A stretch of DNA of 21,605 bases. It comes from Purshia tridentata (taxonomy: Eukaryota > Streptophyta > Magnoliopsida > Rosales > Rosaceae). The DNA is taken from assembly GCA_003254885.1 (NCBI GenBank), contig QANT01005046.1:4378-25982 (forward strand), read 5' to 3'. The notes beneath the pieces were generated by a model. The model saw nothing but the letters and a program-made list of their open reading frames with translations, did not search any database and was not told the origin of the DNA. The translations under genes and the position numbers were made by a program. Numbering within the stretch: position 1 is the stretch's first letter; every line of letters begins with the position of its first letter. Shown here one piece after another: positions 11,472-20,563 of the stretch.

Positions 11472-11660
11472 TTTATCTGACCCATTACGCTTGTTATGAG
11501 TTTCTGAGTCTTCTCTACATGTTCCAAGTCTACCTCTCCATCTCTGCCTTCAAAGCTCATGGACCTCACGATAACTGTTTCTAGGGTGCCCGTTAAACCA
11601 AGAAACTTGTGCCTTAGTATCTCATTCCACGCAGAAGAGTAAAGAAAGAGAGAGACCCAT
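11472..11660 (-). pseudogene. Frame-broken N-terminal coding segment of the IQM gene
   Basis: On the minus strand, ATG at 11660 begins MGLSLSLL, which looks like the start of IQM proteins, but the frame hits TGA after 12 codons. From about 11635 to 11483 the next frame reads SAWNEILRHKFLG and then TLETVIVRSMSF, protein-like and stop-free, without its own early ATG. At the CCC run 11481-11483 it would need one more base to join [13 protein letters not shown] of the main frame. The two shifts cancel, since 11660 and 11471 are in one frame. Either the assembly has two small indel errors, or the allele is truly damaged and starts at 11471. The match to IQM N-termini is from memory. Confidence 0.6.
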
Positions 11661-12034
11661 TAATACTGTGACTCAAGTATGATTGAACCTTCTCAGTGCT
11701 CAGCAACCCACCTGGAAATTAAGCACCACACAAAACTCAATTAATCACAACACATCCAAACTATCAAGTAACAACTACAGAACACAAAGCAGCATGAACC
11801 TTTAGAGAATGAAATGAGAGGTAATTAAATGTGAATTACTAGTTTATTACATGAGGGTTAAGATTAAGCTCTTTCTTACATGCAAATCCAACACAAAAAG
11901 ACCCTCAGCAGCCCTCCTCTTCTTTCCCTTCCTTTGTCTCTCTCAAGTCCCAAGTCTCAAGTCTCAACCAATTGATAGTCTTGGGAGTTTGAAGAGTGAA
12001 GAGAGTGTGCCCAATCAGACGCACAATCTCCTCT

Positions 12035-12043
12035 CCTTATATA
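12035..12043 (-). promoter_or_regulatory. Probable TATA box of the IQM gene
   Basis: Read on the minus strand this is TATATAAGG, about 375 bases before the proposed ATG at 11660. A (CA)n tract lies just upstream on the plus strand (12062-12078), and CT/GA-rich leader sequence lies downstream, as expected for a plant core promoter. Confidence 0.5.
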
Positions 12044-12079
12044 CACACACTGACACTGACAAAAACACACACACACACG

Positions 12080-12669
12080 CAGCACTGGGTACATGGTAGA
12101 GTTTGAAAAATCAAAGTTGGCTTGTATAAACTAGACAGTGGCTCGCTAAACGGGGAAGTTCAAGGAAGTTGAAGAGAAAGATTGCAGAAGCACCTGTATT
12201 TACTATTTACAGAGCATGCTTTTAAAGGGAAATTAAATAAATTAATAATAAAGGGGGTTTGCATGGCTAATTAGGCATTCGAGTTGTATAATTAACTCTT
12301 GGACTTATTGTGAAGACAATAAAACAAAATTAACTATTGAAGTTTGATAAGATATTGACTTTTTTAATGTTTTTAAAATCAATATTAGTATAAACAGTAT
12401 ATTTTAGTTTTATTTTTGTTGAGGGAACCTCAGCCGTAACCTTAACAATTAGTCATCACACCTTGAGAGTAGGTATAACCATTTTTATTAGAGTAGCAAT
12501 TGCATGATTTCTCTTAAATAACAACTATTAAAATCTGTCACAGAATTTGAGGCTAAGTTGGAGTCTTCTTATTTTATTTGTTTTTTCGGGTGGGGCAATT
12601 TTATGTTGAAAATTTAGGCTCTGCATGGTCAACATACCAATAATGGAGTCGTCACTATTCCATGATAGT
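12080..12669. other. AT-rich intergenic sequence without genes
   Basis: This is distal promoter sequence of the IQM gene up to the transposon target site. It is strongly AT-rich. I see no open frames of interest, no repeats and no recognisable element ends. Confidence 0.5.
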
Positions 12670-12679
12670 TTAATTAAGT

Positions 12680-13375
12680 GGCACAAGCTATACCGACCAC
12701 CTTAATATACTTAGTTGACCACCCTTATTTTAATTTAGTAAAACCCATTTTTACCCTATAGTAGAATGACCATAAAGGATATACCACTTATTTTAGACTT
12801 ATTTGCTACCTACACCCCCAACTCATTTTACCACCCATTGAAAACCCCAATGTGCAGAACCAGACCCATCTTCATACTGAACCTCCATCTCCTTCATCTT
12901 CAACCTCCACCATCTTCATCTTCAACTAAAACCCTAGACATAGATTGTTCGTTTAGATACTGAAATTACCTGCATTTGACGAATGGACACTCAGAACGAC
13001 ATTTTGGAGTCGTCAAATAAAGAAAGTTTCAATTTTTTTTGAGTTTTCCTAAATTTTTTCGAATCCAAAAAAATGCTTTGCGCGATTTTATCTGGTACAC
13101 CAGTATCGAAATGTGTCATACATTTTGGTATATGCTATCCAAATAAATGTATAATATACAATAGTCATCTGCCGTTTGTAAATTGAACTATAATTTTCTT
13201 ATTGTCATTCGGAGGTTGTTTGTCGAATAATGTCAAAAGTTTCAGTGGAATTCCGCTGAAGTTTATGCAAACATTTCGCAACGGAGCCACCGAATATATA
13301 TGATATATTCAGTAGTTAAACTTCGAATAGTGGGTGATGAGCAATTTTTTATTTTTATTTTTATTTTTCTGTGTA
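12680..13375. repeat. Left inverted arm of the MULE
   Basis: This arm is imperfectly inverted relative to about 13610-14374. It includes a pyrimidine-rich stretch (12880-12930), mirrored by the purine-rich GGTGGAGGT stretch near 14076-14130. Its inner edge is an ATTTTT-rich tract at about 13343-13369, matched by the A/T tract near 13623-13648. The inner boundary is approximate. Confidence 0.75.
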
Positions 13376-13376
13376 G

Positions 13377-13466
13377 GAGCAACAGCTAGATAATGCTTCT
13401 ACCGAATACAGTGTGGTTGAAGGAAATGATGAACTTGACTATTCCAATGAATTCACAACAACGAGA
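13377..13466 (+). pseudogene. Exon-like remnant inside the MULE
   Basis: The 90 bases between the inverted arms are preceded by TGTAG and followed by GTAAGC, like a plant exon. They encode 30 stop-free codons: EQQLDNASTEY, then SVVEGNDELDYSNEFTTTR. The acidic stretch followed by FTTTR resembles the region just before the N-terminal domain of FAR1/MuDR-type transposases, from memory and without a search. No further transposase exon is present. It is best read as a leftover piece of an autonomous parent element. Confidence 0.45.
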
Positions 13467-13609
13467 GTAAGCATGTTTTATATGGGAATTATGAGTTATG
13501 CATACCTCAATTTCAATTGAAAATAATTATAATTGTCATGTGTAAGTGTTTCAAAGTAAGGATTCAATACTTAGTTGGATTCGTTCACAAAGAAAAAGGA
13601 AAAACATGA

Positions 13610-14374
13610 TAATTGTAATATATTACTTAGAAAAAAATAAAAAAATTGCGCGTCATAGAGTATTCAACGGTTAATTATTGAATATATTATATGTATTCGG
13701 TGGCTCCCTTCCGAAATGTTTGTATAAACTTTAACAAAATGCCACTGAAAGTTTTGACATAATTCAACGATCCTTTTCTGAACGACTAGTTAGCAAACTA
13801 TAGTTCAATTTAAATACGATGGATGAGTACCAAGTAATATATGTTTATTCGGAGACCATATATCGAAATATATTACAAATTTCGGTACTGGTTTACCGAA
13901 CAAAAACGCGAACAGCAAATTTTATAGATCGGAAAAATTTCATGAAAACTCAAAAAAATATCAAATTTACTTCATTCAACGACTCCAAATTGTCTTCTGA
14001 GTGTCCATTCGTCAAATGCAGGTTATTTGAGTGTTTTAATCAATAATTTATATCTAAGGTTTTAGTTAAAGATGAAAATGGTGGAGGTTGAGGATGAGGA
14101 TGAAGACGGTGGAGGTGGAGGTGGAGGTTCAGGCTGTGTACGTTGGGTTTTTCAGTGGGTGGTCAAGTGGGTTAAAGGGTATAGGGAAAAAACATGTAAG
14201 GTGAGATTATTTGGTGGGTTTCGAGAGTAAATGTAGAGATTTTATTAAACAGGGGTATTTGTGTAATCATAACATGGTCAATTCAACAAACCTTGTGGAT
14301 TTTAAATTTAGGGGTGGTCAACTCAGCAAGAGTGGTTAACTCAGTACAAAAGGGTAGTCAGAATAGACTGGGCC
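13610..14374. repeat. Right inverted arm of the MULE
   Basis: The reverse complement follows the left arm over some 700 bases with scattered substitutions and small gaps. Near the outer end, units built on TTGACCACCC occur three times in the reverse complement (near 14311-14317, 14332-14340 and 14351-14359), against two in the left arm. Confidence 0.75.
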
Positions 14375-14384
14375 TTAATTAATT

Positions 14385-15047
14385 GATTGCCTTATGTTTA
14401 TGGGTAGGTATAGTGTACATATATTTACAAGCCCATTTGCACAAGAGGCACTGATTTGATTAGGTCGATCCACTAGGAGGACAACGGTCTCCTATGGTCC
14501 TATTCCTATTCACAAGCTCTTGAGGGAGGGAACTACTTCAAGTTAAGCTTACCTGTTTAGTCGGTTAGGTTTTTGTTATTTCATTGCATGATTCACTATA
14601 AATTGTTCAGATATGTAGATTAAATTATACCAAATGTGCGGAGATTATACTAAATTTGAAGAGCGTGTTGGATTAGAAGCTATAACTTGTACACGGTTGT
14701 TGTCTTTGTCATCACACTTGTTTACATAAAATAGATGGGTGAGCTCACCCTTCGCTGGATGCCTAGATATGAATTTGGCGTTCTTACAAAAGTAGTTGGT
14801 GCCATAACTCCAATTTATTCTATATCCATCTGTATGGATATGTTCATAGACTTATAGTACGCGCATTTCATTTCATGGAGTCCTGTCAATACTCTCAATA
14901 GTTGGAGGACTTTGCTCTCGTTGTCCATGAGAAGAGTCAGAGACTCTTAATTATCACTTTAACAATGACAATGAGTCCCGAAAGCTTAGTAATAATGAAT
15001 GCCTTACCCTATGAGTAGAAAAATATTTCTAAACTGTGCATCACAAA
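14385..15047. other. Intergenic sequence with small palindromes
   Basis: No gene is supported. There is a perfect 14-base palindrome GGGTGAGCTCACCC at 14737-14750, and a hairpin with 8-base arms (ATATCCAT/ATGGATAT) near 14821-14841. The region may be old repeat sequence, but I could not place it in any family. Confidence 0.45.
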
Positions 15048-15212
15048 GTTATTCTTAATTCTTTGGGGGGTTTTGCTTGCTAAATTGGGTAGAATGGGGG
15101 ACCTTTCATCTAACTTGGGAGCATTCACTTATTTTTAATTTTTAATTGTGGTTGATACATGTCTTAGAGTTCTTTTCGTCCAATAATAAAAGAAAAAAGG
15201 TTATTCTTAATT
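15048..15212 (+). mobile_element. Short retroposon-like insertion with 13-bp target duplication
   Basis: GTTATTCTTAATT occurs at 15048-15060 and again, identically, at 15200-15212. The 139 bases between them end in AATAATAAAAGAAAAAAG, that is, a poly(A) signal-like string running into an A-rich tail. Perfect flanking repeats of 10-20 bases plus an A-tail mark reverse-transcription-driven insertion in the plus orientation. The body has no open frame and no clear Pol III boxes. A 5'-truncated LINE or a reverse-transcribed 3'UTR fragment fits better than a SINE. Confidence 0.65.
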
Positions 15213-15723
15213 TTTGTCGGTTAAATACTTAAATGTAATATAAAAAGTAATGCAATAATTCTTGTTAGATAAAAAAATTAGAGTACACATGGTCATTGAC
15301 TGTAGTTTAGAATGGGACAAAAACAAAAAAAGCCTGAAAGCGGAACGAGACAAGCCTTTTGTCCATGGCTCCATGTGGAAAGACATCTTTGAATGAAAAA
15401 CATGCATATTGCAGACAATCAGACACATTGCTAGTTGAAGACAAATAAAATAAAACTACAGGAGAAAAGAGAGAAATTTACTTTTGTGATGCATTGTATT
15501 TGTTACTGCAAGGTAGAACCAATATTACCATGATGACGAAAATTCATGCCAATCAACTAGAAAATCAAAAGTAAATCATTCAAAGGGAAGACTAAATAGA
15601 ACTTTTTTTATAATAAAGGTAAGTGCCAATCATCTCTTATAATTGAGAGAGATACAGTATTCGTATTTGCCTATCAGATGATGTTATATTGTTATCTGGT
15701 GAAGTTTGTATGTCTACACATTA
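15213..15723. other. 3' flank of the mitochondrial carrier gene
   Basis: No gene is supported. The bases next to 15724 should hold the 3'UTR of the minus-strand carrier gene. A 73-codon minus frame at 15207-15428 overlaps the retroposon boundary and has no recognisable features. Confidence 0.5.
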
Positions 15724-18068
15724 TCATTTAGCTGTAGCTATCGATTGGAGCTTCTTCTGTGGAGGCGAAATGTGGAGCCAAATCTTCATTGTGTCATATG
15801 CGGTGAAACCAATTGCAACAGAAGGAACAATCTGAAAACACAGTACAACTCTTTTGTTGTTAGCAAGAGAAACAGGCCCAAAGACTCCAAATCAGCATAG
15901 CTATCATATATGAAATGGCCCATCTCTTCTCAATGACAAGACAACAATAATTTTTTTCTTGAAACAGGAAAAGAAGAAAAAAATCCAGTTAAGTATAATC
16001 ATGTCGCCCAAAGAGAATAAGGTAATCACCTTGATATAGTTGATGCTTAGGCCTGAAAACAACTTTTGCCATCCTTGATTACGGATAATGAATTTAAGCC
16101 CTTCCAATGAATTTTTGTACCTAACACCACCTTGAACTGAAGGCTGCAGATTCTCAACCTGTTGCATCCCATAACTAATGTGAAAATCCAAATTACAGTT
16201 CAATCACAGTACTTGCAAATAACTTTATGGCCTAATGGCTTCGTCTTGCATCAAACTTTAATGCCAAGCAGAAACATCTAAGATTTGAATAAACAGCAAA
16301 GAGAAAACAGATCTAACCTTACAAAAAATTATAAGAAATATTGATAAATCAGTACCTGCATTTGCCTCCTAACAACATCCAATGGGTATGTGAAGGTTTG
16401 CCCAAATAACCCAGCCAAAGCTCCACAAGAAAGCTTCATCACCATGGAATTTTCATACTCTTCAGGAACGTGCCTCTTAAGTTTCTCATATATGTAGAAC
16501 TTTAAACCAGCGTAAGGTAGTATTCCAGTGAGTGTTGGGCCTGATCAAACAAAGGAAGTTTATACTAAGCAATCAGCTAGACAGCTATAAGATACAAGGA
16601 TTTGGAATATGAGCCTCAATAAAAAATACTTCAAAAAATATGTAGCCCAACGTGTGCTTATGAACACCAGGAAGTTCAGATACACTGAATGTGGCAGCCA
16701 TGTATGAATGTGGTAACAAAAGGTTTTTTTTTTTTTTTTTCATNTTTTTTTTTTTTCCATATCATAATTAGGCAAGCAAATACATACCTACACCTCGATA
16801 AAGCGCACGCAAGCCCCCCAACTTGTAAACACTTGAAAGCACATCACTTATGCCCTTATAAGAAATTTGAGCATGGCCGCCTTTCATACCATAATTAAAG
16901 TTCCCTCTGGTGTTAACAACCTGTAAAACCATGATTGTTTAAATTAAATAAAAAGATATTAAATAGTGAATCAATGAAGTATACCAAAAGAAAATCCATT
17001 AAAACCCCATATCACCCCTCATCAAATTCCTCTAAAGCTGGACACCACACAAAAGCCTGTCTCTTAATACTGAAGTACAAGGATAGAATGGGCTTTCAGA
17101 TTAGCACTTCCAAGTTTGATGCCTGAAGAAAAACTAATGACAATGTAACTGTCCATATCAATATTCAGTTCCTAATTAAGCATAATATATCCTTTTGCCT
17201 TCTAAATGCATTTACTCACACTGTATCCCACTTTTAAATTTGCAGAAAAGAGAAGTTCTAACAAAATATATTCAAGATACTGACCTGATATGCAAGTTTG
17301 GTGCGAGCAAGGTCCAAGGGGTAAGTGCATAAAACTGCTGTCCCTCCAGATGCTGCACCAGCTAAAAGATCAATATGAGGCCCTGATCCTAAAGCAGAAT
17401 AATTATTCAAGATCCAACACCTGTACTGCTCATATGTCATGTAATGTAAGGCTGCATATGGAACAATTCGAACAACACTGGCTCCATTTCCTCTGAAAGA
17501 TAGACAAGAAGTTAAAGAACAATCTTTATGGAGGAAAATATAATTATTTTTTAAAATGATTCATCATGTCCAACTTACTTGTAGAATCCTCGAACACCTT
17601 CATGCTTTAGTAACTTCTTCAAAGATTGACATACTCCGAGAGAACGGAACTCTGTTCTTGTCTACAAGTTTCCATTCATGCATGCAAATACAGAACAAAC
17701 AGGCATATTGAGAGAACATATACAGAAAATAAACATATAATATAACAAAGAGATACCTAGCAAGACAAAATTGAGGAAGCAATATAAATAAGTAGAAATG
17801 TAGAATCCTTCAAAATGATAAAGTCCTTAAAAAATCAATTTGCATTAATAAAAAATGAGCTTGTTAGATGCCTCACCTGCAAGAGTATTTTGGTTCGTTC
17901 CAGTGGTGCAACAGCAGTCTTAGCGAATGCCCCAGCTGCGCCACCGGCAATCAACTCCTTAACATAAACAGGCATACTATCAATGTACGAGACCTCTGGG
18001 CGCGTCGATGAAGCATCAACTAATTCTGCCACATTTGTTGACAAGCTAGACCTTTGCGCAGAACCCAT
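15724..18068 (-). CDS. Mitochondrial carrier, CoA transporter type (CoAc1/CoAc2-like)
   Basis: Exons on the minus strand: 18068-17877, 17661-17579, 17492-17285, 16920-16788, 16540-16356, 16158-16030 and 15831-15724, giving 345 residues, normal for a plant member. Three carrier repeats are visible, each with its signature: PLERTK (residues 55-60), PLDLAR (150-155) and PLDVVR (258-263). The conserved glycine-rich follow-ons GFYKGNGAS, ALYRGVGPTL and [10 protein letters not shown], and six membrane helices, fit the SLC25 family. Overall wording ([42 protein letters not shown]) resembles Arabidopsis At1g14560/At4g26180, described as mitochondrial coenzyme A carriers of the inner membrane. The related yeast Leu5/SLC25A42 group has the same role. 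Splices join in frame with GT..AG borders; several exons are too short to stand out alone. A strong donor at 18706 and an acceptor at 18094-18093 suggest a 614-base 5'UTR intron. The substrate is inferred from family resemblance. Confidence 0.93.
16723..16757. repeat. Poly(T) tract with an undetermined base in a carrier intron
   Basis: An 18-base T run and a second T run flank CAT plus a single N at 16744. It lies in the intron between the exons ending at 16788 and starting at 16540, so coding is unaffected. The N marks local sequencing uncertainty and suggests that homopolymer lengths elsewhere in this window may also be unreliable. Confidence 0.9.
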
Positions 18069-18092
18069 CTCAAATTACTCCAAATAATAGCA

Positions 18093-18706
18093 CTAAAATA
18101 GCCAACACCTTTGTAATCTCAATATGTTTTTATTACCCTCCTTGCAGCTTGAAGAACTCTTTATCCCATCTATCTCTTGGAAAGCAAAAAGAAAAGGCCT
18201 TTTGTTCAAAGGGCAGGTCAAATGGCCTGAGAACACCCAGAAACGATTCGGGTACGTTCACAAGCCGATCCTCCTCTTCAGTGATAACAAGATACATTCA
18301 AAGATATACAGCTGACTAAAGCAAGCAGACCAAATGATCAAAACCTCCTTCAATTATAACAATGCTCCCTTGGCTCAATCACAAACCCATCAATACCCAT
18401 TCAGAGTTTAGATGAATATTATCGAAAATCTTAATCAGTACTCAAAAGAATCAATAATTACATATACCCAATTAAGATTTCTCGATGCCCTTATATTGTT
18501 CGATCAAGATAATCAACCCCAGAGCCCAAACACTCGAAACCCCTTAAATCCAAACATCACCGAAACATATCTAAATCCAAATGCTCAAAATCCTCAATGG
18601 CCAGTTGCCCACAACCCAGTTATATAAAAGAAACCAAAATTAAGGAAGACTTTTTGGGAAAATCAAAATGGACAGAGAGGAATCGAATCCGTAAAAGGAA
18701 ACCTAC
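18093..18706 (-). other. Likely 5'UTR intron of the carrier gene
   Basis: Read on the minus strand, CTG|GTAGGTTTCC at 18707/18706 is a good plant donor, and TATTTTAG at 18100-18093 a good acceptor 24 bases before the ATG at 18068. The sequence between is AT-rich and has no supported gene. A leader intron is common in such housekeeping genes. The assignment rests on splice motifs alone. Confidence 0.5.
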
Positions 18707-18973
18707 CAGAAGATGGATTAGGTCAGAGGAGAACAGGGCATGTCAAAGTTGAGGGTACATATATCGAAAAAAGTACCCGTTCTCCTTCGGCAAGGAGAAG
18801 GAGGTTTCCTCGGAATCTCTCGCCAAATCCTCTTCGACTACTGCTTGCCTCTTTTTCTTTCTGTCCAACGCGCTTGGAAATATGGAATTTTGAGTGAAAA
18901 AAACAAAAATTGGGAGCGTAACGGTGTATAACTCTGGTGCATATACTCCGGTGGACCCTCGCCAGCATTTGAC

Positions 18974-18979
18974 CACGTG
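18974..18979. promoter_or_regulatory. G-box in the carrier promoter
   Basis: CACGTG within CCACGTGG lies about 270 bases before the proposed leader donor of the minus-strand carrier gene, in its expected promoter. The palindrome is certain; binding by bZIP or bHLH factors is inference. Confidence 0.4.
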
Positions 18980-18980
18980 G

Positions 18981-19807
18981 AGTTTTAAACTTTCAGGTGG
19001 ACTTTCTTTTATTTATTTATTTTTTTCCTCAAAGGGAATTTGAACACATAATATTTGGATAGTCATATAAGTAAACACTTTTAAGTTAACCACCAAAATC
19101 AAGTGCACGTCCTAACGGAAGTATGTATTTATCAAAAAAATTAAAATTGAGATATGTAAATGACATAATTTAATATAAGGTATTAAGTAGTGAAACGTAT
19201 GTGTCAAAATTAAAATACTAAATTGTAGTTTTTTTTTTTTTCTTTTTTAAACATTGGATGGATCGAATTCTTGCTTTATTGTAATTCTAATAAATTTGTT
19301 AACCCTCTCTCACTAATTGGACTAACCTAAGAACTTGAGAATAAATTTTATTTTTCTTTGAACAGACTGGGATCAATTTGTACCATTTCAACTCACTTGT
19401 ATTAGAAATTTAGAATAGACTATGAACATCGTACTCGACATGAAACACTGCTCGACCTTTTATCAACGATAAGGGTCTACATTACCAATCATGATGATAC
19501 TGTTATTTGATCGACTACATTGTGTTGAGGTCTTTCATTAAGTTACATGTATATCTGCCTTCACTTGTTCTTGCTCGAGATTCATCACTAGGGTTGTTAG
19601 TATTAATTAAATCTCGATCAGTACGTGCTTAATTCATTGTCAATGAGTCCTGCTAATAATAATCAAATTAAGCAAGCTTTTCATTCTGTTATCATCACAA
19701 ATTAAAAAAGAAAAAAGAAAAAAGAAAAAGAAACCAAAGAACTAATTAATGGACTCGATCCAAAGCTGACACACACGTGTATAGAATTGATGAGGTGAAA
19801 GACACAA
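18981..19807. other. Intergenic sequence between the carrier promoter and the next gene
   Basis: AT-rich, with no supported gene. It contains A/T-rich simple tracts at about 19013-19027 and 19230-19246, and an AAAAAAG-type tandem tract at about 19704-19732. The part next to 19808 should be the 3'UTR of the minus-strand membrane-protein gene. I found no element ends. Confidence 0.5.
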
Positions 19808-20563
19808 TCATTGTGGATCCTTTTGTTGTTGTTGTTCATCATTTTTGTTGTTGCTGTCGTCTATATGATCTAGTGCTTTCCTCCTATGGTCTGGTATTGT
19901 AGTTGGATCAATGAAGGAGGATTGCCTACTTTTGGGGTGGTAAGCTGGGATCTTCTTCCCCTTGGCTTCATAAATCACAGCCTCTTGATCTTCATCCGGC
20001 ACGCATTTCTCGCCCAATATGATCGTCTTCATCCATATTGAGTCCTCCTGCTTCTTCATCATCATCATCTTCCCATTCTTCCTCTTATTGTACTCCTCTT
20101 TAATCTTCTCCCGGTTCATCGCCACCGACAAAGTCCTCGGGAGTTTGATGCTCAAATTCGACAACAGTCTCCGCTCCGACGCTGATTTCCTCATCTGGGC
20201 TGGTTTGTTCTGATCGCAAGACTCTGTCTGTCCCAACTGCTTCTTCCCCGGAGGCAGCGGCAGCTCTTTGTTATCCGCCGTTTCCTCATTTTCTGTTGTC
20301 TGTGTGTCTTCTTGAGCTGCTGTTGTCGTTGTTGTAGTGTTTACGACATCGGATTGATCCTCTGCTGTTGTCGTTTTCATTGCATCCGGAGGGTCATCAT
20401 CGGAAGATGGTGGCGGTTTTCGTCGGAAGCCACAGAGAGCTGTGATTATGGCGATGGTGGCGACCATGCCAGCAACGAAGAAAGAGAGTTGGAGCACCGG
20501 ATGAAGCATCAACAGCGACGTCGCTTCATCCGCGGGAATTCTTCTTCCCATGAGTACTCGCAC
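19808..20563 (-). CDS. Small single-pass membrane protein of unknown function
   Basis: An intronless frame of 251 residues. One hydrophobic segment lies at about residues 17-46 (LHPVLQLSFFVAGMVATIAI and following), followed by FRRKP, so a type of N-terminal anchor with a cytosolic basic tail is likely. The tail has a low-complexity acidic/Thr-rich stretch (about 52-95) and then two blocks that look conserved: MRKSASERRLLSNLSIKLPR (basic, with potential phosphorylation sites) and DSIWMKTIILGEKC with KGKKIPAYHPKSRQSSF. The C-terminus is Asn/Gln-rich from short trinucleotide runs. I do not recognise a named domain. The long tidy frame, Lys/Arg clusters and a good ATG support a real gene. Met1 (20563) or Met5 (20551, ATGGGAAGA) may be the start. 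I assign no function. Confidence 0.75.
   Translation of the reverse strand: MRVLMGRRIPADEATSLLMLHPVLQLSFFVAGMVATIAIITALCGFRRKPPPSSDDDPPDAMKTTTAEDQSDVVNTTTTTTAAQEDTQTTENEETADNKELPLPPGKKQLGQTESCDQNKPAQMRKSASERRLLSNLSIKLPRTLSVAMNREKIKEEYNKRKNGKMMMMKKQEDSIWMKTIILGEKCVPDEDQEAVIYEAKGKKIPAYHPKSRQSSFIDPTTIPDHRRKALDHIDDSNNKNDEQQQQKDPQ

Larger units (their letters stand above)
12670..14384. mobile_element. Mutator-like (MULE) DNA transposon with long inverted arms
   Basis: The element runs from 12680 (GGCACAAGC...) to 14374 (...GACTGGGCC), 1695 bp. The terminal 35 bases of the two ends match at 24 positions when one is reversed. The flanks TTAATTAAGT (12670-12679) and TTAATTAATT (14375-14384) agree at 9 of 10 positions and read as the target-site duplication; 9-10 bp is typical of Mutator-like elements. 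The arms are very long. Left about 12680-13375 pairs with right about 13610-14374, including anchors such as CAAATGCAGGT, GGAGCCACCGAATA and TTGACCACCC. The right arm has an extra 18-base subterminal unit. The element is non-autonomous, since it has no full transposase; only a small exon-like remnant lies between the arms. Sequence differences between the arms suggest moderate age. Confidence 0.8.

Noticed and set aside
12766-14046. Plus frames at 12766-12963 and 13819-14046
   Set aside because: Both lie in the inverted arms of the MULE and the translations show no protein-like features.
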